From: Kocuria sp. p3-SID1428
Lineage (GTDB): Bacteria > Actinomycetota > Actinomycetes > Actinomycetales > Micrococcaceae
Direction: 5' to 3'
Length of the DNA stretch: 38,197 bases
Assembly (NCBI RefSeq): GCF_025149945.1
Contig: NZ_JALXVH010000028.1
Location: 1 to 38,197, forward strand
Of this stretch, positions 1 to 10,501 are shown in pieces (position 1 is the first letter of the stretch; every line of letters begins with the position of its first letter). Below the pieces are notes generated by a model, which had not been told where the DNA came from, searched no databases, and was given only the letters and a program-made list of their open reading frames with translations. A program made the position numbers and the translations under genes.

Positions 1-57
1 GAACCCGCGACCCAAGGATTATGAGTCCTCTGCTCTGACCAGCTGAGCTACCGCCCC
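1..57 (-). tRNA. tRNA-Met (CAU), elongator type, 3' end cut by window edge
   Basis: On the minus strand the gene begins at 57 with acceptor strand GGGGCGG, then U8-A9, a GCTC D-stem, and an anticodon arm reading GGACT-CAT-AATCC, so the anticodon is CAU. The variable loop and the 5' half of the T arm (CGCGG-TTC) are present; the remainder lies beyond base 1. The 5' end is GGGG and not the CGCGGGG start of initiator tRNAs, which favours elongator Met. A tRNA-Ile with a modified CAU anticodon cannot be fully excluded. Confidence 0.9.
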
Positions 58-143
58 ACGTCCGCCTCAGGCCTCAGCACCGCAGTGCAGGCTCATGAGG
101 ACGACGGCTCATCAGTCTAGTCGAGGAGACGGGCCGCACCGGC

Positions 144-1493
144 TCAGTCGCCCGGACCGGAATGCGGGGGCGGCGGCACGACCGGGATAGGGCCCGTCCG
201 GGGCCAGGAGCCCAGCAGCAGATCAGGGTCCGCCCCGCGGTAGAGCTGCTCGAAGACATCGATCGTGGCGCAGAAGCTGTGCTCGGCGACGATCCGTCGG
301 CTCGCCGCGCCCATCTCCCGACGCTGCTCCGCGGGCAGCTCGAGCAGCCGCAGCAGGAGCCGCCCGAGCTGCTCGTGATCCCCCGGCGGGAACAGCCACC
401 CGTTCACGCCCTCGTCCACCAGATGAGGCAGAGCGCGGGCGTCGGCCAGCAGCACGGGCGTGGAGGCCGCCATGGCCTCGAGCGAGACCAGCGACTGCAG
501 CTCAGCCGTGCCCGGCTGGCAGAACACGTCGGCGCTCAGATACGCCACCCGCAGCTGCTCGGCAGAGACGAATCCCCGGAACACGGTCCGCTGCGCGATG
601 CCCAGCTGCTGGGCCAGCTTGGCCAGCCGGTCGTACTCGCCGCCCTGGCCCACGATCTCCACGCCCACGTCGCTGCGATCGGCGATGCTCGCCACGGCCC
701 GCAGCAGGACGTCGATGTGCTTCTCCGGGTCCAGGCGCCCCACGAACAGCACGGTCGGGCCCTCACGCGGCGGCAGGACCTCCCCCGGCTTGAGGTCGTA
801 CTGCGCGGCGTCGATCCCGTTGGACAGCGCATGCATGGGGAAATCGAAGCCGTTGGCGCGCATGGACTCGACCGCCAGCGGCGTGGGTGCCGTGACGGCG
901 TCGCAGCGGCGGAAGACCGAGGCCATATCCCGCCAGGAGAACCGGCGGTACAGGCGCCGGATCGGATCCGGCAGCGGGAGGTACTGCTCGATGTTCTCCG
1001 GGATGAAGTGATTGGTCCCGATCAGTCGGATCCCCCGGGCCTGGGCCTCCTTGGCGAAGTACCGGCCCAGGATGTAGTGGCACTCGATGTGCACCACGTC
1101 CGGGCGCAGCTCGTCCATCAGACGGGAGATCTCGCCCCGGACCTCCCAGGGGAAGCACAGGTGGAAGGTGTCGTAGGTGAAGGCGGTGTGCGAGCGGAAG
1201 CGGTGCTCGGTGACCGCGCCATCCATCCGCGTCAGGGTCCGGCCCTTGCTGGGGCGCGGTGCGGCGATGTGGACGTCGTGGCCCTTGCCCGCCATGGCCT
1301 GCGCCAGCCGGTGGGAGAACTGGGACGAGCCGTTGATGTCCGGCGGATACGTCTCTGCCACCACCAGGACCCGCAGGCGCCCGTCGGCAGGCTCCGGGAG
1401 ACGGTCCAGAGGGACCTCGGGGAGCATGTAGTCATCCCGGATCACCCCGCGGGGGTCCTGGGGCTGCTGCGGATCTGCCGAGGAGGGGCTCAC
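144..1493 (-). CDS. GT4 (GT-B fold) glycosyltransferase
   Basis: Cytosolic glycosyltransferase of 449 residues, probably retaining and nucleotide-sugar dependent, acting on a lipid or envelope acceptor. The N-terminal Rossmann half starts near residue 40 (LRVLVVAETYPPDINGSSQF, the typical GT4 opening). The C-terminal half carries the phosphate-contacting R253 and K258 (GRLDPEKH) and a canonical E-X7-E (E331, E339). The tail is Pro-rich. The GTG start at 1493 overlaps the stop of the upstream DMT gene in a GTGA, implying translational coupling; an ATG at 1427 is an alternative, but the GTG keeps the coupling. The relatives I recall are MgtA/PimB-like mannosyltransferases. The acceptor cannot be told from sequence. 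Confidence 0.9.
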   Translation of the reverse strand: MSPSSADPQQPQDPRGVIRDDYMLPEVPLDRLPEPADGRLRVLVVAETYPPDINGSSQFSHRLAQAMAGKGHDVHIAAPRPSKGRTLTRMDGAVTEHRFRSHTAFTYDTFHLCFPWEVRGEISRLMDELRPDVVHIECHYILGRYFAKEAQARGIRLIGTNHFIPENIEQYLPLPDPIRRLYRRFSWRDMASVFRRCDAVTAPTPLAVESMRANGFDFPMHALSNGIDAAQYDLKPGEVLPPREGPTVLFVGRLDPEKHIDVLLRAVASIADRSDVGVEIVGQGGEYDRLAKLAQQLGIAQRTVFRGFVSAEQLRVAYLSADVFCQPGTAELQSLVSLEAMAASTPVLLADARALPHLVDEGVNGWLFPPGDHEQLGRLLLRLLELPAEQRREMGAASRRIVAEHSFCATIDVFEQLYRGADPDLLLGSWPRTGPIPVVPPPPHSGPGD

Positions 1494-2410
1494 AGAGAAT
1501 CGGCTCCAGAGAGGTTGCGAGTGAGGGACGGATCGGCGGCCCGGCGGGCCAGGACTTCGGGGTGGAACTGGGACATGACGAGCACGCCGCTGATCGAGGC
1601 CGCCGCGCACGCCATGAGCAGCACGGCAGGGCCCAGGCCGAAGTCCGGTCCGGCCTCGCCGAGCACCGACATGCCGATGATCACTCCCACCATGGGGTCG
1701 ACCACCGTCAGACCGGCCATCACGAGCTCCGGGGGCCCGCACGCGTAGGCGGACTGCACGAGCCAGCCTCCCACAACCGCGGCCGCCAGCAGGCCGACGA
1801 CGTTCACCAGGTCGACGCTCTGCCACCAGGGCCCATCCCCGAAGCGCAGCTGCGCGGTGATGACCTTCATCTGCAGAGCCACGAACCCGTAGAGGGCACC
1901 GGCCGAGACGAGCAGCATCAGGGCGCGCCCGCGGTGGCGCATGGTGACCAGGCCCAGTCCGATGAGCAGCAGGACCGCCACCAGGATCACGTTCACGACA
2001 GTGCCCGCGCTGGGTGTGATGCGCAGCGCCGGATCGGTGAAGCGGACCGCCGTGAGGACGAACAGCGCCGCACCCCCGGCGCACAGCCCGAGCGCCCGCC
2101 AGGTCGCGGCGTTGATCCGCAGTCCCGCATGGCGACAGTGCAAGAGCGTGAGCAGGGCCAGGCCCAGCACGCCCACCGGCTGGACGACGCTCACCGGAGC
2201 CATGCTCAGCGCCGCCACGTTCAGAGCGGTCCCGAGCCCCAGGCAGCCCAGCCCGGCGGCCCAGCGGGGCGAGCGCAGCAGAGAGACCATGATCGGGAGC
2301 GTGATCCTGCCATCGGCGGCGCCGGCCACGACGGCGATCGACTGCAGGTGGGTCCCGAGCGCCATGAAGACCGCTGACAGCACGGCAAGTGCCAGGGCGC
2401 ACCAGACCAT
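1490..2410 (-). CDS. DMT-superfamily (EamA-like) membrane transporter
   Basis: A 306-residue integral membrane protein with about nine to ten hydrophobic helices, beginning MVWCALALAVLSAVFMALG and ending in a short charged tail. Architecture and Gly/Ala-rich helices fit the actinobacterial DMT/NIPA-like family. The start was chosen at 2410 because GGAGG sits 7 nt upstream; the same frame stays open to 2581, but the added stretch is Arg/Pro-rich and looks untranslated. It is the first gene of a two-gene unit with the GT4 glycosyltransferase (GTGA overlap). A role in moving a glycosylated or lipid-linked substrate is inference from that coupling; the substrate is unknown. Confidence 0.82.
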   Translation of the reverse strand: MVWCALALAVLSAVFMALGTHLQSIAVVAGAADGRITLPIMVSLLRSPRWAAGLGCLGLGTALNVAALSMAPVSVVQPVGVLGLALLTLLHCRHAGLRINAATWRALGLCAGGAALFVLTAVRFTDPALRITPSAGTVVNVILVAVLLLIGLGLVTMRHRGRALMLLVSAGALYGFVALQMKVITAQLRFGDGPWWQSVDLVNVVGLLAAAVVGGWLVQSAYACGPPELVMAGLTVVDPMVGVIIGMSVLGEAGPDFGLGPAVLLMACAAASISGVLVMSQFHPEVLARRAADPSLTRNLSGADSL

Positions 2411-2616
2411 GCAGGAACCTCCAGCCCTCTGCTCGCAGCTTCTGAAGCGACGCCCCTCGCGGGATCGCCGCCGCCCCGGCGGCTGTCGATGCGGGGCGAT
2501 ATCTGCCCGCCAGTGTAGGGAGCTTCTGCGGCGTGGCGGCGGATCCGCACCGTTCGCCCAGCCCCGCATGAGCAGACTCACAGTCGGCTCACGGATGGCC
2601 CGACCCCGGACAGGCC

Positions 2617-2650
2617 GAAGGCCCGGCTCCCACGTGGGAGCCGGGCCTTC
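2617..2650 (-). terminator. 34-bp perfect palindrome, likely terminator of the holin-X gene
   Basis: Perfect inverted repeat with arms GAAGGCCCGGCTCCCAC and its complement and essentially no loop, 41 nt beyond the stop at 2691. There is no long T run, but G+C-rich hairpins without one are common terminators in actinobacteria. It may also insulate the DMT-glycosyltransferase unit. Confidence 0.7.
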
Positions 2651-2690
2651 AGAAGGACGCTGCTGTCGCCGAACGGCGAGCAGACACTGC

Positions 2691-3479
2691 TCAGCGGCGG
2701 ATGAGCCGGATCAGCAGGACCAGGAACGCGGTGCCAGCTGCGGCGGCGACGCCCATGGGGGCAGCGCGGCCTCCCAGCGCCTCGTCCTTGGCAGCCGTCT
2801 TGAGGTCGACGCTCGAGGCGGAGCTGCGGGTGCGATCCACGAAGCCCTTGGTCGTGGACTGGACCTTGTTCTTGCGGCCCTCGACATCGTCGCGCAACTC
2901 CTTGAGCCGATCGCGGCGGACCTTCAGGCGCTGATGCAGCTGAGCCTCGGTGGGCGCGGGCGGGGCCGTGGCGGCCTCGTCGGCCTTCTTCCGCTTCTCC
3001 TCGGCCTTGCGCTCCTTGGCCTCGGCCTCCTCGCGGCGCACGCGGGCCTCTGTGTAGGCCGAGCCCTCCTTGACGACGCCGAGGTCGTACTTCAGGCCGC
3101 GGATGGTCTGGACCGGGTTGATCGGCATGGCCTTCTTGATCTGCAGGAAGCCGATCAGACCCAGGATCGCCAGCACCAGCAGGAAGAAGGCCGCCACGAT
3201 CAGCGCCGAGAGCCACAGGGGCATCACGGTGGCCAGGCCGGCGATCGCCGCTGCGACCAGCGCGATGACCAGCAGAGCGCCGAAGGCCAGCGCGGCGCCG
3301 AGCAGCGCGACGCCCTTGCCGAGGCTGACGCCCTTGTCCTTGAGCTCGAGCTTGAGAAGTGCCAGCTCATCCTGGAGCTGACGAGGAAGAAGCTTGCCGA
3401 AGACCTTCACGACATCCGCAATGGGTGCCGAACCCGTCTCGGCCGAACGGCCCTGATCAGAGCCCGCCGCGTGGGACAT
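2691..3479 (-). CDS. Actinobacterial holin-X (phage holin family III-like) membrane protein
   Basis: A 262-residue protein. Residues about 20-60 form a charged amphipathic segment (KLLPRQLQDELALLKLEL), followed by two long hydrophobic helices (about 60-85 and 90-112) ending in FLQIKKAMPINP, the hallmark of PF07332 (putative actinobacterial holin-X). The C-terminal half is unusual: a highly charged Ala/Glu/Lys coiled-coil stretch (about 140-200), a DUF3618-like segment, and a third hydrophobic helix at the very C-terminus ending LIRLIRR. GGAGG lies 5 nt before the ATG. These proteins are host envelope proteins and not part of a prophage; there is no phage gene nearby. The exact function is unknown. 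Confidence 0.82.
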   Translation of the reverse strand: MSHAAGSDQGRSAETGSAPIADVVKVFGKLLPRQLQDELALLKLELKDKGVSLGKGVALLGAALAFGALLVIALVAAAIAGLATVMPLWLSALIVAAFFLLVLAILGLIGFLQIKKAMPINPVQTIRGLKYDLGVVKEGSAYTEARVRREEAEAKERKAEEKRKKADEAATAPPAPTEAQLHQRLKVRRDRLKELRDDVEGRKNKVQSTTKGFVDRTRSSASSVDLKTAAKDEALGGRAAPMGVAAAAGTAFLVLLIRLIRR

Positions 3480-5384
<1,905 letters not shown>

Positions 5385-5396
5385 TCCGCCGGCTCG

Positions 5397-5440
5397 AAGG
5401 GCCCGGTCCATCCGCTGACCAGCGGACGGGCCGGGCCCTT
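5397..5440 (+). terminator. Hairpin terminator after the Rpf/NlpC hydrolase gene
   Basis: Arms AAGGGCCCGG and CCGGGCCCTT enclose a second smaller hairpin (TCCGCT...AGCGGA), starting 12 nt after the stop. The downstream arm ends in TT followed by CGG, with no long T run. Confidence 0.7.
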
Positions 5441-5607
5441 CGGTCTGTGCGGGCTCGGCCTTCGCTGCGCCGTCGCAGCGGGCCGGCGGTACAGCTTCCT
5501 CCGCCTGCAGCCGCCGCCATGGGCGCCGGCTGACGCCCAGCAGCCCGCGGGGACGTATTCTGTCCAGGACACCCGCAGCACCCCCTAGACACGCAGGAAC
5601 AACCACT

Positions 5608-6111
5608 GTGCCTCAGCCCCACGCCTCCGCCGGATCGACCGAGGATCACCCCCGCACGCCCTGGGCGCGTCGCAGCGCCGCAGCGCTCGGCTGGGTGATC
5701 GGCTTCGCCGTCGCCATCGGGCTGGTGGTCGCCGCCGTGCTGATCCCCACGTCCTTCCTGGTCGATACGGCCACGGACGACGACAGCGCCTCGGACGATG
5801 CCTCCGGTATGACCGAGGAGACCGAGCTGCCGGAGGAGTCCATGCAGAAGGTCACCCTGCAGGCCGAGGCCAGCTCGGGCGGGTCGGTCGAGTGGGAGAT
5901 CGACGGCACGGTCGAATCCGAGGACTTCAGCGACAGCTGGTCAAAGCAGATCGAGATCCCCTCGGGCAGCTGGCCGCGCGTCGTGGTCACGGGCAACACC
6001 GACGACAGCGATCTGTCGCTCAAGTGCGCGATCAAGCTCGACGACGAGGTCATCTTCGAGCACACCGGCACCGATTCCACCAAGACGGCCTCCTGCAGCG
6101 TCTTCGTCTGA
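5608..6111 (+). CDS. Membrane-anchored MmpS-like protein
   Basis: A 167-residue protein with a charged N-terminus (PWARRSAA), one transmembrane helix (about 28-50), an Asp/Ser/Glu-rich spacer (52-75) and an extracytoplasmic beta-rich domain. The pattern VTLQAEASSGGSVEWEI ... IPSGSWPRVVV ... LKCAIKLDDEVI ... KTASCSVFV, with two conserved cysteines, is that of the C-terminal domain of MmpS/transport-accessory proteins. In mycobacteria these pair with MmpL exporters, but no MmpL gene is adjacent. The GTG start at 5608 has AGGA about 10 nt upstream. It converges on the aminodeoxychorismate lyase gene with 15 bp between stops. Function beyond the fold is unknown. Confidence 0.72.
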   Translation: MPQPHASAGSTEDHPRTPWARRSAAALGWVIGFAVAIGLVVAAVLIPTSFLVDTATDDDSASDDASGMTEETELPEESMQKVTLQAEASSGGSVEWEIDGTVESEDFSDSWSKQIEIPSGSWPRVVVTGNTDDSDLSLKCAIKLDDEVIFEHTGTDSTKTASCSVFV

Positions 6112-6126
6112 AGCCCGTCCAGCAGA

Positions 6127-7017
6127 TCACTGCGCTGGGCGACCGAGGCCCCGCTCCAGCGCATCGGTGATCTGGCGATCCAGCGGCACGGGTCGGCCGT
6201 CGAGCTCGATCACCGGCACAGCGCGCCGCCCGCTCGAGAGCAGCCACAGGCCGTCGCACTCCGACAGCTCGGCAGCCGGAAGTGCACGAGCCTCCAACGG
6301 CATCCCCAGCTCCCCCAGCACGGCTGAGGCGCGGGCCACCGTGGTCCCCTGCAGGATCCCGTGCTCCTGCGGCGGGGTGATCATGCGTCGGCCCCGACGC
6401 ACCAGCACAGAGGCGGTCGTGGCCTCGAGCACGAAGCCGTCAGTGCTCACGAACACGGCATCATCCGCCCCGCGTCGCCGCGCCTCCCGAGCTGCCGCCG
6501 CGTGGATCGCATAGGACAGCGTCTTCACGCCGGTGAGCAGCCAGGGGGCCTCTAGTCCAGCATCCGAGCGCATGCCGCGATCGAGCAGGACCACTCGCAC
6601 TCCGTCGCGGCGCTGGTCGGACAGATCCGCAGCAGGGGCGGCAGTGACCCAGGCCGTGGGCTCGGAGGCGCCCTCCGGGCCGCGGGTCACCACGATCCGC
6701 ACGGTCGTCTCCCCCGCTCCGGCCGTTTCGAGGGCGCGGCGCACACCTGCCTCCACGACGGCGCCCGAGATCTCCGGCAGCTCCAGGCGCTCGGCAGAGC
6801 GGGCCAGGCGCTGCAGATGCGCCGGCAGATCCACGGGGTCTGCGTCGTAGGCCGTGAGGGATTCGAACACGCCGTCGCCGCGGGAGACGCCGCGGTCCTC
6901 GACCCGCAGGGCCGGTGCCTCAGCGGGCAGCGGATGGAGGCACTCGCTCACGGGACGCCCTGCCGCCGCGCGGGCGCTCACGGGGTGCAGGACGACCAGC
7001 GCCTCGATCGGGCTCAT
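6127..7017 (-). CDS. pabC: Class IV aminotransferase, probable aminodeoxychorismate lyase
   Basis: A 296-residue fold-type IV PLP enzyme. It has the family signature GDGVFESL (47-54), the PLP lysine K165 in TGVKTLSYA, an FVSTDGFVLEATTASVLV segment, and a phosphate-binding GILQGTT. The closest functional match is aminodeoxychorismate lyase, which releases pyruvate from 4-amino-4-deoxychorismate to give p-aminobenzoate for folate. Branched-chain or D-amino-acid aminotransferases share the fold and cannot be fully excluded. No pabAB is nearby. GAGAGG lies 6 nt before the ATG. Transcribed divergently from ndh. Confidence 0.78.
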   Translation of the reverse strand: MSPIEALVVLHPVSARAAAGRPVSECLHPLPAEAPALRVEDRGVSRGDGVFESLTAYDADPVDLPAHLQRLARSAERLELPEISGAVVEAGVRRALETAGAGETTVRIVVTRGPEGASEPTAWVTAAPAADLSDQRRDGVRVVLLDRGMRSDAGLEAPWLLTGVKTLSYAIHAAAAREARRRGADDAVFVSTDGFVLEATTASVLVRRGRRMITPPQEHGILQGTTVARASAVLGELGMPLEARALPAAELSECDGLWLLSSGRRAVPVIELDGRPVPLDRQITDALERGLGRPAQ

Positions 7018-7111
7018 GCTGCGCCTCTCGACTGCGGGACTGACGGGGTGATCAGCCCCACGCTACCGCGCGGCGTCCGAGTCAGGTCGCATACTGGGGA
7101 GCCGACGGCGA

Positions 7112-7134
7112 TGTTCGGGCCACGGGCCCGAACA
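7112..7134. promoter_or_regulatory. Perfect 10-bp inverted repeat in the pabC-ndh divergent region
   Basis: TGTTCGGGCC-ACG-GGCCCGAACA lies about 50 bp before the ndh start and about 20 bp downstream of a CATACT -10-like hexamer at about 7089. It could be an operator for ndh or a leader hairpin. It does not match the Rex half-site pattern (TTGTGAA). Confidence 0.5.
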
Positions 7135-7183
7135 CCCTGCCGAGCCATCAGATCTCACCGACCGCCTTCTGCGAAGGAGCGCC

Positions 7184-8548
7184 ATGTCCCCGCTGTCCGC
7201 CTTCCGCCGCCGCATCCCGGCGTCCGACGGGATGTCCTGGCCGCACGTCGTGATCATCGGCGGCGGGTTCGCCGGAGCCAATGCCGCGCTCGAGCTGCGG
7301 GATGCGCGCGTTCGCGTGACCCTGATCGATCGCAACATCTACAAGACGTTCCAGCCCCTGCTGTACCAGGTGGCCACCGGCGGCCTGAACCCCGGCGACG
7401 TCACCATGGTGCTGCGCGGGCTGTCACGGAAGGCCCCCAACCTCCGCGTGCGCCAGGGCGACGTGGTGGGCGTGGATCCGCAGCGCCGCATCGTGTCCGT
7501 CGAGGAAGGCGGTGCGCAGACGCAGCAGATCTCCTTCGACCACCTGATCATTGCCAACGGCATCTCGGCGAACTACTTCGGCACCACGGGGGCACGACGC
7601 CACGCCATGCCCATGTACACCCGCCAGGACGCCACGGCCATCCGCGATCGGATCTTCGCAGAGCTCGAGCGCTCGACCCGCTCCGATCCCGATGACTTCC
7701 TGCACGTCTCGATCGTCGGCGGCGGAGCCACGGGCATGGAGGTCGCCGGTGCCCTGGCCGACTTCCGCCGCGACGAGCTGACGACCATGTACCCGGAGCT
7801 CGACGAGCGCGTCCTGCAGATCCGGATCCTGCAGCGCGGCAAGGACATCCTCAAGCAGTTCGAGGACCAGAAGCTGCGCGACTACGCGGCCGACGAGCTG
7901 CGCGAGCGAGGCGTGGAGCTCAGCACCGGCCAGGGGGTCAAGGCCGTCGGCTACGACTTCGTGGTGCTGGCCGATGACACCGTGCTGGAATCGGACATCA
8001 CGATCTGGGCCGCCGGCACCGGCCCGGAGAAGCGGGTCTCCGAATGGGGCCTGCCCGTCACGGGCCGCGGTGCGCTCGCCGTCGAAGAGACCCTGCAGGT
8101 CAAGGGCCATCCGGGCATCTACGCCGCAGGAGACATCGCTTCGCTCGACGAGCCCCTGGCCCAGCTCGCACAGCCGGCCATCCAGACCGGCGTCCATGCT
8201 GCGCGCATGGTCCGCGCCGAGGTCGAGGGCCAGCCGCTGCGGCCGTTCCACTACACCAACCTGGGCGAGGCGGCCACGATCGGGCGACGCGCTGCGATCG
8301 TGGTCGCCCCCGGCGAGGTCGCGATCACCGGCACCGCCGGATGGTTCGCCTGGCTGGGGATCCACGTCATGAAGCTCATGGGGGGACGCAATCGCCGCGC
8401 CGTGACCATGAACCTGATCTCCCTCTACGCCGCCCGCAGCCGGCACCAGCCGAATCCGGTCACCGGCAACGTCGATTCCATGCGCGCCGCCGCGGAGTTC
8501 ACCGAGCAGTCGAACAGGCGGAGGTTCGGGCCCGGACACCAGGGCTGA
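7184..8548 (+). CDS. ndh: Type II NADH dehydrogenase (NDH-2)
   Basis: A 454-residue membrane-associated flavoprotein that transfers electrons from NADH to quinone without proton pumping. The FAD-binding GGGFAGAN is at residues 26-33, and YKTFQPLLYQVATGGL follows, diagnostic for NDH-2. The NAD-binding motif VSIVGGGATGMEVA is near residue 180, and the second FAD motif GHPGIYAAGDIAS near 310. The C-terminal region has the hydrophobic stretch GWFAWLGIHVMKLMGG for membrane attachment. GAAGGAG lies 6 nt upstream of the ATG. It is a single gene ending at a strong bidirectional hairpin. Confidence 0.95.
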   Translation: MSPLSAFRRRIPASDGMSWPHVVIIGGGFAGANAALELRDARVRVTLIDRNIYKTFQPLLYQVATGGLNPGDVTMVLRGLSRKAPNLRVRQGDVVGVDPQRRIVSVEEGGAQTQQISFDHLIIANGISANYFGTTGARRHAMPMYTRQDATAIRDRIFAELERSTRSDPDDFLHVSIVGGGATGMEVAGALADFRRDELTTMYPELDERVLQIRILQRGKDILKQFEDQKLRDYAADELRERGVELSTGQGVKAVGYDFVVLADDTVLESDITIWAAGTGPEKRVSEWGLPVTGRGALAVEETLQVKGHPGIYAAGDIASLDEPLAQLAQPAIQTGVHAARMVRAEVEGQPLRPFHYTNLGEAATIGRRAAIVVAPGEVAITGTAGWFAWLGIHVMKLMGGRNRRAVTMNLISLYAARSRHQPNPVTGNVDSMRAAAEFTEQSNRRRFGPGHQG

Positions 8549-8563
8549 GTCACCCGGGAAGAG

Positions 8564-8599
8564 CGCAGCCCCCGCGACATAGGCGTCGCGGGGGCTGCG
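8564..8599. terminator. Bidirectional hairpin terminator between ndh and the betaine operon
   Basis: Perfect 15-bp arms (CGCAGCCCCCGCGAC and complement) with a 6-nt loop, 15 nt after the ndh stop and 22 nt beyond the stop of the convergent substrate-binding protein gene. Confidence 0.8.
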
Positions 8600-8621
8600 T
8601 CTGCACTGAGCGCGGTGAGGA

Positions 8622-9548
8622 TCAGTCCTCAGCCTCCGGCAGCTCCGGCAGGACATCGGGGTTGTCGTCGATCCACTGCTGGACCGCCTCGGCCTCCTCG
8701 CCCTCGTCGTACTCGTTGACGACCAGGTTCTCGAGCTCACCGTACTGCTCGTCGGTGAGCTTGACCTCGGAGATCCACTCGGCGGCCTCCGGGAAGTCCT
8801 CGGCGAAGCCCTCCGCGCCCAGGAAGTGCAGGCTCTCCGGATCCGGGTAGGCCCCGCGCGGATCCTCGAGCGCCTTCACGGGGTAGGTGGTATTGGCCCA
8901 GAACGGAGTCCAGAGGGTGACCAGCACATCCTCCTCGTTCTCCGTCTTGTTCTTCAGCTCGGTGAGCATGGAGGTGGTGGAGGACGTGCTCAGCTCGTAC
9001 TCCCCGTCCAAGCCGTACTCGGGCATGACGGAGTCCTGGGTGTTCGCGGTCAGACCCGCCCCGGGCTCGATCCCGTAGATGGTGCCGCCGAAGCGATCGC
9101 CCTGGCCCACCAGGTCCTCGATGGAGTTGATGTCCTCCATGTAGGTGGGCACCGAGAGGTTCAGTGTCGCGTTGTCGTAGTACGCACCGACGTCCTCGAA
9201 GCCGCCCTCGTACTCCGCGGCGTATTCCTTGTGCGTCTCCTCCGGCCAGGCCGAGGGGTACATGTCGATGTCGCCGTTGTCGAGGCCGGCGTAGATCACG
9301 GCGGCGTCGTTGAGCTCCTCGTGCTCGACCTCGTAGCCCATCTCCTCGAGCTGGTTCTCCATCAGGTAGGCCATGGACAGCCCATCCGACCACGACGGCA
9401 GGTAGCCCATGGTGATGGTCTTGCCCTCTCCGGGGCCGCCGCCGCTGCCGCCGCCGTCCTCGTCGCCGCCGTAGTTCGAGCAGCCGGTCAGGCCGAGGCC
9501 GACGATGCCTGCGGTGAGCAGTGCTGTGGTCCTGCGATTCATGTTCAT
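8622..9548 (-). CDS. Glycine betaine/proline ABC transporter substrate-binding lipoprotein
   Basis: A 308-residue lipoprotein of the OpuAC family. The signal peptide ends in lipobox LTGC (C23); a Gly/Asp-rich tether follows. The mature protein has Trp-containing segments typical of betaine cages: GYLPSWSDGLS, MYPSAWPEE and VTLWTPFW. It captures quaternary-ammonium compatible solutes outside the cell and delivers them to the permease. AAGGAA is 8 nt before the chosen ATG; an in-frame ATG two codons later is possible. It is the third gene of the operon, and the 68-nt gap after the permease holds a small inverted repeat that may favour higher expression of the binding protein. Confidence 0.92.
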   Translation of the reverse strand: MNMNRRTTALLTAGIVGLGLTGCSNYGGDEDGGGSGGGPGEGKTITMGYLPSWSDGLSMAYLMENQLEEMGYEVEHEELNDAAVIYAGLDNGDIDMYPSAWPEETHKEYAAEYEGGFEDVGAYYDNATLNLSVPTYMEDINSIEDLVGQGDRFGGTIYGIEPGAGLTANTQDSVMPEYGLDGEYELSTSSTTSMLTELKNKTENEEDVLVTLWTPFWANTTYPVKALEDPRGAYPDPESLHFLGAEGFAEDFPEAAEWISEVKLTDEQYGELENLVVNEYDEGEEAEAVQQWIDDNPDVLPELPEAED

Positions 9549-9573
9549 GGGAGGGTTCCTTTCCTGTGGGACA

Positions 9574-9588
9574 CCCGGACGGTCCGGG
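9574..9588. repeat. Small inverted repeat in the permease-lipoprotein gap
   Basis: CCCGGAC-G-GTCCGGG, a perfect 7-bp inverted repeat between the stop of the permease and the start of the binding-protein gene. It could be an RNA-stabilising hairpin or weak attenuator. Confidence 0.4.
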
Positions 9589-9616
9589 CTGGTGGGGGTC
9601 TTGGCGTGCGGGCGGC

Positions 9617-10501
9617 TCAGCGTCCGCGCCGGGAGCGCACGAGCGAGAGCAGCGAGCCCTTCTGGCCCCGCAGGTCGCCCAGCGCCCCGGTCATGCGGTC
9701 GAGGTAGATGGCCAGGAACACGACGGCCAGGCCGGCCTCCACGCCCTGCGCGAGGTTCAGCGTGGAGATCGCCGAGGTGACCTCCTTGCCCAGGCCGTCG
9801 GCGCCCACCATGCCCGCGATGACGGCCATGGACAGGGCGAGCATGATGACCTGGTTGATGCCGGCCATGATGGTCGGCACGGCCAGCGGCAGCTGGATGC
9901 CGCGCAGCACCTGCCAGGAGCTGGCGCCGAAGGCCTCTCCGGCCTCCACGGTCTCCGCATCGACCTGCCGGATGCCCAGCTCGGTCATACGCACCCCGGG
10001 AGGCAGCGAGAAGATGAAGGTGGCGAACAGCCCCGGCACCACGCCGATTGAGAAGAAGGTCACGGCCGGGATCAGGTAGACGAAGGCCGGCATGGTCTGC
10101 ATGAAGTCCATGATCGGGCGGACGATCGCGCTGACCGTCGGGGACTTCGCGGCCCAGGTCCCCAGCGGCAGGGCCACGACCACCGCCAGCAGCGCGGCCA
10201 CCAGGACGAGGGCCATGGTCTGCAGCAGTGTCACGAACTGCCCCATCATCATGGCGATCGCCAGCATGACCACGGTGCCCAGCGCCAGCCGCCAGGAGCG
10301 GATGCCCCAGGCCAGCAGCGCCAGCACGGCGATCACCAGCAGCGGGTGGAAGGCGAGCAGGAGGCTCGTCAGATTGCCCACGAGCAGCTCGACGAGGGCG
10401 CTGAAGGCGTCGAAGAGCCAGGACGCGTTCTCGGTCAGCCAGTCGATGCCCGACTCGGCCCAGGTGCCGATGGGCAGGTCGGGGATGCTCTCAGGATTCA
10501 C
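9617..10501 (-). CDS. Glycine betaine/proline ABC transporter permease
   Basis: A 294-residue inner-membrane permease of the ProW/OpuAB type. An extended N-terminus (1-40) precedes six to seven helices. The ABC permease EAA-like loop is visible as EAGEAFGASSWQVLRGIQLPL, followed by AVPTIMAGINQVIMLALSM. The GTG start overlaps the ATPase stop (GTGAATCCTGA, 11 nt), implying coupled translation. The C-terminus is basic. It works with the preceding ATPase and the following lipoprotein. Confidence 0.92.
   Translation of the reverse strand: MNPESIPDLPIGTWAESGIDWLTENASWLFDAFSALVELLVGNLTSLLLAFHPLLVIAVLALLAWGIRSWRLALGTVVMLAIAMMMGQFVTLLQTMALVLVAALLAVVVALPLGTWAAKSPTVSAIVRPIMDFMQTMPAFVYLIPAVTFFSIGVVPGLFATFIFSLPPGVRMTELGIRQVDAETVEAGEAFGASSWQVLRGIQLPLAVPTIMAGINQVIMLALSMAVIAGMVGADGLGKEVTSAISTLNLAQGVEAGLAVVFLAIYLDRMTGALGDLRGQKGSLLSLVRSRRGR

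Noticed and set aside
144..2402. One 752-codon minus-strand frame spanning the glycosyltransferase and the DMT gene region
   Set aside because: Only the part below 1493 has glycosyltransferase features. The upper part is the Arg/Gly-rich shadow of the DMT protein in another frame, and a GTG at 1493 gives a coupled start.
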